A stretch of 64,000 bases of DNA from Burhinus oedicnemus (Eukaryota; Chordata; Aves; Charadriiformes; Burhinidae). The translations under genes were made by a program, and so were the position numbers. Position 1 is the stretch's first letter; every line of letters starts with the position of its first letter. Positions 12,519 to 22,687 of the stretch are shown in pieces. Location of the stretch: positions 199,534 to 263,533 of the forward strand of contig VFFE01007066.1 in the NCBI GenBank assembly GCA_008921705.1, read 5' to 3'. The notes under the pieces were generated by a model, which saw only the letters and a list, made by a program, of their open reading frames with translations, was not told the origin of the DNA and made no database searches.

Positions 12519-12674
12519 AGTGCTGTGATCTGTGCTGCCATCCCACAAAGCTGCCAGCATACACGCTGCTGAAATTATCATTTTCACTCTCATTATCAAA
12601 ATATTTTAAAAGGAGCAGCAGCAGAAGGAAAATATTTTACCCAGAGGAGCTAAGATGAGGAAGACTTTTAACAT
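12519..12674 (-). repeat. Right arm of a perfect 156-bp inverted repeat
   Basis: Exact reverse complement of 11798-11953. The outer flanks (AGGGCC to the right; CCAGAA to the left of the other arm) show no direct target-site duplication, so there is no sign that the 877-bp unit moved as a transposon. Confidence 0.95.
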
Positions 12675-13271
12675 AAGGGCCTCATAGAGAGCTCCTGACA
12701 TGTATACACTTTGTGCCACTTCATATCCCCTTGTTATAACACCTAGTTAAGGTTTTCCCTTTATGGTCTTTCAGGCATAGAGCACCTTATTAATGTCAGG
12801 CTTCCAGCTCTCCCCAGCCAGGCTTGGCTGCTGCCTGCTTAAATGAGCACTGCCTTCCAGGGGATAATGCTTTTGGGGATGCCTTGAATTAAAGTTAAGG
12901 GTCAAGTTGCACTAGTTAGGAGTGCTTTTCGTGCTCTGATAACAGAAAACGTTTTATTGTTTATACTGAAATTTGGCAGGATGCTCAAGTATTTATTACA
13001 GTCTTGGGAGCTGGGGTGTTGCTTGGCAAAACTGGCTGCTTTATTAACACTTGGAAATCGCCTACTGCACAACAGTAGCTTTTCACTGGGATTTCAATAA
13101 ACTCATCTGCATTGAGAGGTGACCTGCAAATTCACCACCTCCCTTTTCTCTCTGTTGAGTCTTAGATTTGGGGAAAATGGCTTCAAGTCCAAATAGTGTA
13201 GTTCATGCTCATATTTGCAGTTGGACTGGTTGGGCCCAAATACAAATGGCTGGATCAAAAAATCCAAATTC
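12675..13271. other. Intergenic, nothing recognised
   Basis: About 600 bases of ordinary AT-rich DNA between the inverted repeat and a CR1 fragment. No repeat or exon was seen. Confidence 0.6.
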
Positions 13272-13466
13272 AAACACAGGCTGGGCAGAGAGTGGATAGA
13301 GAGCAGCCCTGAGGAGAAGGACTTGGAGATGTTGGTGGATGAGAAGTTCAACATGAGCCAGCAATGTGCGCTCGCAGCCCAGAAAGCCAACAGCAGGGCA
13401 AGGGAGGGGATTCTGCCTCTCTATTGTGCTCTCATGAGATCCCACCTGGAATACCGTGTTCAGCTC
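13272..13466 (+). mobile_element. CR1 LINE internal fragment lacking its 3' end
   Basis: It encodes the RT C-terminal block ([20 protein letters not shown], then LEYRVQL), matching 1252-1475 of the copy at the window start. About 30 bases are missing near 13393 relative to that copy. It stops at CAGCTC, well before ORF2 ends, and has no CR1 3' tail. That is unusual, since CR1 copies are normally truncated at 5' and keep the 3' end; a later deletion is the likely cause. Confidence 0.9.
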
Positions 13467-15886
13467 ACACAGATTGTTGTATAAGAAAAGTATGTGGGGC
13501 TTTTGTACTCTCATGAAAATGATGAACAGCTTTGCACCTTCACAGGAAGGAAATGTACCGCCTTTGTGGGATCACAGTCCTACAGCAAATTGCCAATAAG
13601 CTGTGAAGGTGAATACTTGTCCCTGAGCCTGCAGACAGCACACGGGCTGCTCTTTGCCAGTCCTGGGTGCTGCGATGTTTTACACTGATATAGTCAATGA
13701 GGCTCAGCATTTTGAGACCAAAATGAACAAAGATACATATTCACCTAATAGGCACTTGCCCCTCTTATCCCCTACCCCTCTTTCTTGCTGGTAAAATGTA
13801 TGCGCGCTACTGTTTCTTGACCCTGGAAAACTGGGTGTGCCTGCATAAAAAAAATGCCCTCATGTATAAACCACCTTTTCCTCTCCTACATTCTAAAATA
13901 CTTATTATTCAAGCTTTAAAAATACGTTTAAAATATGCATTTATTTCTTCTCAGTAGGCACCATTTATGCGATCTTTCTGTGTACTTGGGCATCCAGATG
14001 CCAGATTCAAGCCAGCACAGGGCAGCAGAAAATTTCCTGGTAAACAAACAAAACTTTGGGGCAGTTTTCTTGGTTCCAGTTCGTTGTAGGAGGCAGGTAG
14101 CAGACAGCAGTATAAGGCGAACAGTGGTGGTGGTGGGAACCCAGTCAACCCTTCCCCTTCTTTGCTTGTCCCTGTGTGAGCAGCACTTGCAGTCACTATT
14201 GCACATCTCCCTTGCTGGTGGCCTTGGGGAGAGCAGCAAGGTTTTCTTGTGCTTGTGAGGTGCTACAGAAGGTCCCTTGACAGTGTTTCACCAATGAACA
14301 TGGACATGGGTATTTCTGCAGACTTTACTGTAAAAGCAAAGACAGCTATGGTGTGGGAGAGGTGTGTGGGGTGGGTAGACTGACATCTGATTTCTTTGTC
14401 TTTTTTTCTTCCTCCAGAACCGGTGTGTGAAAGATCAGGTCAGTTCATATATGAGCTTTATTATGCCCATGTATTGGTGTTCGAGATTTGTGTCTGTTCT
14501 TAAGTTTAAAGTGGAGACACATTTGTTTGCAGTCACAAGTACATCAGTTAGTACTCATTAATTAACTTTGCGGATGTGTCGTTATCTCATAGCCATTAAT
14601 TGTGCTTTCCAAATAATCTTAGTTAAGGTTTATAATGACAACTGCCCTTTAGTGGTGGGGTATATAAAAAAATCCAAAACCGCCTCTTTAAAAAACTGTA
14701 AAAACCCGCAGTATTCCATCATGAAAAGGAAAAATATTCTACACACTTTGTGTTCTTACACACTAGTGCCCTCTTTTCCCAGCCTACATTTCATTAGCGT
14801 GCCAGACAGACAGTGAATTGCCAGCAGAATATAAAATGCAACTATGGCCAAATAAGCCTCTAATTCATTTTGATGACAGCTTCCATCCCTGTAATGGGTG
14901 CAGCCCACTTAACGCAGCTGTTGACAGCCAACCTTTATGAGAAGTGTAGGAACAACCTGACTTCTGCATCTTCTCAAATTCTATGAGATAAATCCTTCAT
15001 TCTCCCTGTACCCTCCCAGATGATGTATATGTAGATATCCTTCCCCGAAATAAATATTTGCATGGAGGCAAAAGACATTAATGAATTCCTAGTTAATGAG
15101 TTCCAAGTGAAATGTTATGGTTTGGGATTTTTTTATACAGTCATACCCCAACTACGTGCATGTATCCTGAGGTGTACTCACTTCTGAAAAAGTATATGCA
15201 AAAAGGAATTTTTCTTCCCCTCTGTTCCTCTGAGTCTTGTGTGTCTGTGATTTATGTCAGAAGATGTGAAATTCAAACCTCAAATAGAAGAGCGTGATGT
15301 ATTCTCTTTGGTGCCTTTATTTCAATGATTAGAGGTGGAGACTGGACCAAAAAGTGACTCCGGAGGCTGGATTCAGCTCCGGCACAGGACTGTTTTGCCC
15401 CCCTGCAGATGATCCTCTTGTTCCTGCGTTGCACTGTGGCAACTGTGCAGGAGCATCTCTGCTCTTGTCCTGCCTCTCTGAGATTCAGCTGTCTGCCTGG
15501 CAATCCTGCAAGCGTCTCAGACATAGACCACACACTACTTAGAATATCAGTGTGTTTAGTGCCCACCATACCTCAGCTAGGAACTTTGGGTGCGACCATA
15601 ATGCTGACTTCAGTGTCACTGTTGTAACCGGATCATATTCTAGGGCTGGAGTCCACATGTCATGCTCTGTCCTATGAGACACCAGGGAAGGACTTTGCTC
15701 CCCTTGGCAGGGGAAGCACCAGAGTCCCCACAACTGTTTGTAGTTTCCTGGTTAATCCTCCCTGCCCCCATAACACTGTTCTGCCTCTGGAAAATAAAGT
15801 ACTTTTTATGAGACTCCCCTGTGAGAGAAATGAAATAATAAAATTGGCTAAATAACTTAATTAAACAAAAGCTCTGTCACTTTAAA
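13467..15886. other. Intergenic, no gene recognised
   Basis: Mixed-composition DNA with overlapping short open frames on both strands, the longest about 107 codons at 13935-14258. They overlap heavily with opposite-strand frames and show no family features. Confidence 0.6.
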
Positions 15887-15946
15887 ATATAAAAAAGTGC
15901 AATATGAAAAAAAGTGCAATAAAAAAAGAACAATATAAAAAAGACC
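15887..15946 (+). repeat. Degenerate A-rich tandem repeat, four units
   Basis: Units of 14-17 bases run ATATAAAAAAGTGCA, then an ATATGAAA-type copy ending GTGCA, then two shorter variants (15887-15901, 15902-15918, 15919-15932, 15933-15946). Confidence 0.75.
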
Positions 15947-16026
15947 CTTTAAAAGTGATGAAAATTTTGTGCTGAAAAAAATAGTTATCCAACCGACCAA
16001 TGGCATCCTCCAATTTGCCTGATTAT

Positions 16027-16229
16027 GATAGAATCATTTAGGTTGGAAAAGACCTTTAAGATGATCTAGTCCAACAATTAACCCTACTCTACCAGGTCTG
16101 CCACTAAACCATGTCTCCAAGCACCACATCTACATAACTTTTAAACACATCCAGGGATGGTGACTCAATCACCTCCCTGGGCAGCCTGTTCCAATGTTTG
16201 ATAACTCTTTCAGTGAAAAATTGAAAAAT
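16027..16229 (-). mobile_element. CR1 LINE 3' fragment
   Basis: On + it begins ATAGAATCATTTAGGTTGG, includes CCACTAAACCATGTC (the reversed end of ORF2) and ends in the GGGCAGCCTGTTCCAATG / TTCAGTGAAAAATT block. It is of the second CR1 3'-end group, 5'-truncated and diverged. Confidence 0.93.
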
Positions 16230-18768
16230 TATTTTGACTGATACTTTGTTTTCTCTCCACATCACTAGATCTTCTTTAGAATGACACTTAAATACATCAA
16301 AATGATTTAAGACCTACTTCATCACAACATTATCCTTTCCCTTTGACCAGAGCTGGAGACTTCACTGCTAATTCATTTGTCTGCAGCAGGAGAGGAAGAG
16401 CCCCCTTAAGCTTCCTTATCTTTCCTTTCAAGTTGTCCTGAGACTAATCTAGACTTCCCAAAGGCCCTCTTTGTAAATATGTACTCTATCTGGCTCTGTG
16501 ATGTTCGTGGGTTGCGAGTTGCTGAACACTGTAATTAGCAAACTCAATTAACAGTGGCTTGAAGATGTTCAGCATCTTTACAGGATTGACCACTAAGATT
16601 GGGAACAGAAAGGTGGCTTCTCCTAAATCAAAAAAAATGCCTGTTTCCTTTAACTGTAGATAAATCCAGGCATTTTCATCCGTGTTTCGGACAGCAAATA
16701 CTTAAATCTTTGAGAGGCTGTTAGCTGTTACACATGAGGTATACTTCCATGACCTAAGCTTGGTTGCTCTTCTTCCCTATTCCTTTTCATGCCTGATTTC
16801 TTCCTGTGTCAAGATTAGAAGTCTTTGCTTTCTTTATCAAATTATATTCTGTATTGCTGGCAGGTAAGAAAATCGGTATGATGTGATCACTTTTGATTAC
16901 CCTGGAATTTGGACCAATATGATGTGAGAGTGTGGGAACCAGTGTGTCCTAAATCCAAGCAAGGTCTGTGCCCCTTTGACTTTCAAGAAATGAGGAGCAA
17001 ATGCTGGTACATTTGGAGCAGGGGCAGACCTCACATTTATTAGCTAGTTTTCGTGAGCAAGCATGGGAAACAAAATAAATGGTAACAGGGTCTTAATCAG
17101 TATCTCCTTGAGCACAGACCTGGTTTTCAGGCAGACCGATAAAACTTCTGCTGCTGCCCATTTCGTGCGCGTAATTTGTGTAAAGGTAGCCTGGGAAACC
17201 TGGGCCAAATTTGTGCTTTGGTTTTGCCTTGTGGATGTACTCTGAGGGCCAGTGGTAAGGGGAGGAGGAGTGAGACTTCAGTTGCTTTGGTTAGTGCTTG
17301 TGAACCTTTCCCTGGCGTGTTTATGTGAAAGGCTGAGAAACCTGTAAAAGGGTGACTGAGGGTCCATAAGCATAAGTTTCTAGTGCCATTCTTGTCAGGT
17401 CTCCAGATGCTGTCCCAGAAGGGCACAGGGTTCCTGGTTGGTACCTCCCTGCGACAGCTCTGTAGTTCTGTCAGGGTTCCTCTGGGTTAGAGGAAATGAA
17501 GAGCTGCACCTGTGGGTGATCGATGTCTGTCCTGAAGGAACTTCAAACACCCAAGTCCAACAAACAGGGCACCATCTGCCGCTGTCTTTTTTTCTCCTCT
17601 TTCTGTAGCCTTTTGAAAAGAAAAAGACTAGGAAATGTTATATAAAAGGACTCAGTCTTGAACGAAGGTGCTACAGACAAATCTTGCTTGATTCACCGGG
17701 CGCTGGTTTGACTGATGCCTGATCCATGTCCTGCCTCTGTGGACTATGTAAAGTCTGGATCAGAAAGAAGGAGGGAGAGATTTTTATTTTAATTGACTAG
17801 TTACACCCTCCCCCTAGCCCAAGAATGTCCTCTTAAGTCTGTAGCTCATGGAAAAACTGGAGGAGAAAACAGACTTTTTACCCCCTGCCCCCCAAACCAG
17901 CAAACCTTCAGTGCAAATGTACTGTACGCCGCAGAGCCTGTCTGCAAAACTCTTCTTCCACCTATGCACCATGACAACTGGGCACTTGGGACTCTGTGCT
18001 GCACAGCTCCAAATTTGAATTAAGGCATCGTGTCTGCATATGTGAAGTGTATTTAAAAACTATTGTTAGTAGGATCAGATTAGCAGTAATTTAATTTTAA
18101 TGGGGATGTTTATGCTGAAACATCTACAAGTACAAAGAGCCACAAATCATATCTGCCTTTAATTAATTCTCTTGATAAATCAGTTTCTCAGACTGCACCA
18201 AATTACCTTAATGAGAAAAAATCCTTGTTTATATCAACAACATTTAGCCAAATGTGGAATGTTTATAGCAATAATTCAACAATGTCCTTCAAGGAGCACA
18301 AACAACAATGATGAATGTTCAGGTTGTGCCGCTCTTTCTGTTCTCTTCCCTCCCATCAAATAAATAATATGTTTAGTTTAAAAATAAATGGAGATGTTTT
18401 GGCTAAGCAGTAGTATTGCTGAAGGGGAAATGGGCTAAATTATAGCCCTGAATTATTCACTTAGGTAGGTGAAGGTCCCACCTAGTTTGAAACAGACTAT
18501 GCACAGACCCTTTATAAATCGGACTTGCCCTGAGGTTTGGCTTTATTTTAGGGACAATTTGCTTAATTTGTTACTTTAAAAACAAGGTAAATTTTAGGTA
18601 GAGCTTGATGGGTCTGAAAAATTCCTTTCTCTGTTCCAGCACCACTTAAGTGACCCATTACCTGCTGGATACACCTGCTGGTACCAGGCAGCAGGCGCTC
18701 CCCAGGGGTTTCCTCTGCAGGCCTCTGGTAGATGGGATCCCACAACTTGCCACAGGGATTCAGAAATG
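16230..18768. other. Intergenic, no gene recognised
   Basis: AT-rich DNA with no open frame over 99 codons. 18076-18330 is particularly rich in TAAT/ATTA cores and has two AACAAT motifs. No repeats were recognised. Confidence 0.6.
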
Positions 18769-18900
18769 TCTGGAGGTATTTAAAAGATGGGCAGACATGA
18801 TGCTGAGGGACATGGTTTAGTGGTGGTTTTGGCAGTGTTAGGTTGATGGTTGGACTCGATGATCTTAAAGGTCCCTTCCAACCTAGGCGATTCTATGATT
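18769..18900 (+). mobile_element. CR1 LINE 3' end, short copy
   Basis: Starts at GGAGGTATTTAAAAGATGGG, contains the ORF2 terminus (GAGGGACATGGTTTAG) and the GGTTGATGGTTGGACTCGAT segment, and ends ATTCTATGATT. Second CR1 3'-end group. Confidence 0.94.
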
Positions 18901-19287
18901 TAACTTGAGTTTTAGTATGCGCAGCTGCCTTTCCCTCCATGTCCTCAATCAGTGCTGTTGCCTTCCCTCACAAGGCACCCCATGAAGGCAGCACCCGGGC
19001 AGGCCAGCACTGCCAGGTGAGATGGGCGCCGGGAGGTGGGCACTGTGTGACCAAATGCAACAGCTTTGCTGTTGCTGATGGATTGCTGGTGTTTCTTGTT
19101 TATCCAAGTGTTGAACATGCTTCCAAGGGTGTATTGTGGCTCTTGGTTGAGATGTAACGTTTCTGACGTTGAGCAGAATGTTTTGCCGATCTGCAGGCAC
19201 AGAATTTGCTAAGTTCAATGACAGTTCAGGTTAGGAACAGAGGAGGAGGAGGAAGAAGATGCTTATAAAGAAGATATAAGGAGGGCT
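18901..19287. other. Short intergenic spacer between CR1 copies
   Basis: Overlapping open frames at 18939-19157 (+) and 18949-19218 (-) occupy the same DNA and show no domain. Nothing functional was recognised. Confidence 0.55.
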
Positions 19288-19722
19288 ATGAAGATGATCA
19301 GAGGGCTGGAGCACCTCTGCTATGAGAACAGGCTGAGAGAGTTGGGGTTGTTCAGCCTGGAGAAGAGAAGGCTCTGGAGAGACCTTAAAGCCCCTTCCAG
19401 TGTCTGAAAGGGGCCTACAAGAAAGCTGGAGAGGGACTTTTTACAAGGGCATGTAGTGATAAGATGAGGGATAATGGCTTCATGCTGGAAGAGAGGAGAT
19501 TTAGATTAGATCTCAGGAAAAAATTTTTCACTCTGAAGGTGGTGAGGCACTGGCCCAGGTTGCCCAGAGAAGCTGTGGATGCCCCATCCCTTGGAGTTGT
19601 TCAAGGCCAAGTTGGATGAGGCTGTGAGCAACCAGGTCTAGTGAGAGGTGTTTGGAATTAGATAATCTTTAAGGTCCCTTCCAACCTAAACCATTCTATG
19701 ACTCTATGATTCTGTGATTCTA
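19288..19722 (+). mobile_element. CR1 LINE 3' fragment
   Basis: It carries the ORF2 C-terminal block (frame fragments of [19 protein letters not shown]), the GAAGGTGGTGAGGCACTGG segment, a GTGAGAGGTGTTTGG form of the tail and terminal CATTCTATGACTCTATGATT repeats. It belongs to the first CR1 3'-end group, is 5'-truncated near 19288, and has lost its frame to small indels. Confidence 0.95.
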
Positions 19723-21953
19723 AGATATGAAGAAATTGGTGTGGAAAAGAGACTTGTTCAGCTTCTGGGTTTTTTTCAAAGAGAACCCAGTCCTTCCTGA
19801 TGGTGTAAGTTTGGGGCCACAGGGTTAACACTTACGGAGATTTTTACTGCTTTGCTGCATTGCTCATTTCTTCTTTTTAATTAGAGCAAAGAAGCTATAT
19901 ATTGATCTGTTCGCGATTCGGGTTAAGGAAGGCATCCTTGTTTTTTCCAACAAACTTTGTGTTTTTCTCTGAATAGTTGAAATTGCTTTTTCCAACATAA
20001 TTGTTGGAAATTTAATTTCTTTCAGCTCTTAATTTGTGACCATGTTTTATAATGAGTTCACAATATTTTTCTGTAATTGGAAATCAGACATTTGGTGTTT
20101 ACACACAAGTTATACCTTTTTTTTTTCTTGTTTGAGGTAGCATCCTGCTGAAAAGGCTTTGTGAGTGTTTGCCTATATTTATGAATTCAGTTTTTTCTTT
20201 CTGTGAATCTTTTCCCACAATTCACTTTCAGGACGATTCTTGCCCATCATGGGGTTTGCCCCAACAGTTTCTGGAGAATGCCAATATAGAAAGGATGCAA
20301 ATATGTATTAGATGGATTGATTTAAAAAAATTGAAGGGGTGCACCAAATACCTTTCTTTCAGCCTTGTTAATCATATTGAATAACACTGATTGTCATACT
20401 CGGAATGAAAATGGGACTCTCTCAGCTTTCCTTTGTGTCCTTTTAGCTATATCGCACAGTTGATTTGGCTTACCTTTGCACACATTTCTGCATAGATGTG
20501 AAGAAAAATTATATTAATCCTAGTGAACCATAGGTATTTCACAGCAAAAAGTCTGTGCTTGAAATAAACATCAGAATCTTTTATGGCTTGTTGCAATATT
20601 ATATGTTGTAGAAGGAAAAAATGCCCTTGTAAGAGGGCTCACCACTGATGAGAATTATCTTTTTCCTTTCATTTCTATTTGCTATCCCTTTCACTTTCCA
20701 AAGCAAGCCAAATCATTCTTGGGGGAAAAAAGAGGACTTTTTATTTAATAAATCAAAATCAAATATAAATAACACTTTGCAATTATGAGTGTTTAAATTT
20801 GAAATTTTTTAGGCTAATCACTTTCAGAAACAAACAAGAGATTGAATTTATATCGCCTGCAGTTGTTATTGGAAAGGTATGCCTAGAGATTACTAAATTA
20901 AGTCAGTCCCAGTGCAATTATGATCACTCAAGCATGCTTTCAACGTATCGTGCCAAATTAGGTAGATTTGAGCAATTTGACTTCCTGTAACAAATCTCTA
21001 GGGCACTTTTGAGAAAGTACAGACTGTTTACAAACACTCTCAGGTTTCATGAGTAACTCGGCGCAACAGCAGTCCTAGCAGCGCACAAGCACACACCTGT
21101 CAAACTGTGACAGCACAGCCTTCTCATGCCACATGTGCTGGAGAAAGACCTCACTCTCTAGGTTTTGTTATCCTTTATTTGCAATTTAAAAACCGAAAGG
21201 CCACCGAAGTTTTAATTACCTTCAACTCAGTCTTTTGAAAACCAAAATGCTACAATCTGTTAAATGTAAATATTGCCAACTTTCTGTATTACTTTTTTCC
21301 TTTGAATTATTTTTTTGTTGCCAGAGTTGAACTTTTTTCTTCCCTTTAGCACAAAAAAGCAGAGACTGTGCATCTGGACTATATAGGGTGGAGGTATAAC
21401 AGTTTAGCTAATGTTTCTGAAGAACTGCTGTTGCCCTGTTCCTGATCCAGTACAGGTGGTCAGTACTTCTGAAAGCACAAGTTTCAGGAGATCCTTAGCT
21501 GGCAGCAGAGATCTCAAAACCAGCACAGCCATTTTAAAACATATATTTCCCACTGAAAACAGACAAAACTTCCAAAGAAGATAAAACAGACTCTTGCAGA
21601 ATGTACTAAAATTGCTGTTATATTGCTCATGATTACCAGCTGTGTAGAGTCCTGTTCTTCCTGAGACAGAGATGGCGTTGCTGTAATGCAGTTAGTGAAC
21701 AGCACATTTTTTTCCAGTTCAACAACACTAATGTAATGACAATAATTATCATTAATTAACAGTAAAATAGTTTCTGGTTCAGGGCATTGGGCTCAATTCT
21801 GTACCTGTGCCCAAGTAGCACATGCTCCAGCAGTAAGTGTTTGTGGGCCTGAAGGCTTGAAGGTGTAGGGCACGTGTGGAAGGGTCATGGCCAATGTGCT
21901 CAGCACCTTGAAGGACTGAGCTCTAAAGAGATGTTAAAGTGCTTACTCTTCCC
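19723..21953. other. Intergenic, AT-rich, no gene recognised
   Basis: Strongly AT-rich with short T runs and no open frame over about 72 codons. No transposon was recognised. 20740-20990 looks like moderately complex non-coding DNA, but nothing specific can be assigned. Confidence 0.6.
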
Positions 21954-21958
21954 TTAAG
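21954..21958. repeat. Left target-site duplication of LTR
   Basis: TTAAG immediately before the LTR; the right flank has CTAAG at 22683-22687, a 4/5 match. The 5-bp length fits ERVL-type integration. Confidence 0.6.
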
Positions 21959-22298
21959 TATCCTGGTTTGAGGTAAAACAGGACCACTTTTGTTCAGTAA
22001 CTACTTTTTAGCTAGGCCTCTTCTAACTGCTGAAATTAACAGCATGTTGTGCAGAAACTGTTCTCTCTCAGAGTGATAAGACCCACGTTTATAGTTGATG
22101 CCAAGGAATGGGATGCAGAGAGGCTCTTGCTTATCCTTGTTGCTATCGCAACCAAGGGCAGCCAACTTTGTTACTTGCCCCGTTGGAGGGTCAGAAGCGG
22201 AAAAGCGTAGAGGGGTCACACCTGTGGAGAGGAGCAGACAGGACAGGTGACCCAGAACTGACCAACAGGGTATTCCATCCCATCTGCCTCATGCTCAG

Positions 22299-22305
22299 TA
22301 TAAAA
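22299..22305 (+). promoter_or_regulatory. TATA box of solo LTR
   Basis: TATAAAA follows CATGCTCAG and precedes GCTGAGGG, the usual U3/R position in this LTR type. Activity is unknown. Confidence 0.65.
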
Positions 22306-22587
22306 GCTGAGGGATCAAAGGGTCAGGGCTCTTTTTCTTCAATGGCCAGCATCCGAGGAGGACTCTGTTTGTCTGCCTTTGATCCTGATCCTGAATCCAG
22401 ATCCAGAATCCAGTTCCCGTCCATCACTGAGTCCAGTCTGGGACTTCCTCAGTGCCTGCTGGTGATGTGATAATCATCCTGGGAGCTTGATATGGTTTTG
22501 TATATATTTAATTATTTTCTTTTTATTATTTTATTATTAATATTTCATTAAAGTAGTTTAGTTCCTTCTCAACTCTTAAGTCTCTTT

Positions 22588-22633
22588 CTCTCTCTCTCCT
22601 GCTTCCCTTCGAAGCAGAGCAGGAGAGAGAGAG
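22588..22633. repeat. Perfect 16-bp hairpin within the LTR
   Basis: A CT-rich arm ending CCTGCT (22588-22603) pairs fully with an AG-rich arm beginning AGCAGG (22618-22633). The 14-base loop itself contains the palindrome CTTCGAAG. Confidence 0.9.
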
Positions 22634-22682
22634 AGCATCTGTTGTTCGGTCTGATTGGGCCAGTCTGGCCCAAAACACGACA

Positions 22683-22687
22683 CTAAG
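22683..22687. repeat. Right target-site duplication of LTR
   Basis: CTAAG, matching TTAAG at 21954-21958 in four of five positions. Confidence 0.6.

Larger units (their letters stand above)
21959..22682 (+). mobile_element. Solo LTR, avian ERVL-type endogenous retrovirus
   Basis: A 724-bp element starting TATCCTGGTTTGAGG (the canonical TG start has decayed to TA) and ending ACACGACA. Inside are a TATA box (TATAAAA, 22299-22305) after the typical CATGCTCAG segment, an ATTAAA poly(A) signal at 22547-22552, and a pyrimidine-rich stretch near the end that folds back at 22588-22633. No internal viral genes flank it, so it is a solo LTR left by recombination. It resembles the LTR at 52261 at its start and in the CCAACAGG...TTCCAT block. 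Family is inferred from remembered avian LTR structure. Confidence 0.85.

Noticed and set aside
11798..12674. Reading the inverted repeat as a MITE or fold-back transposon
   Set aside because: No direct target-site duplication at the outer ends (CCAGAA versus AGGGCC) and no transposase or typical terminal motif.
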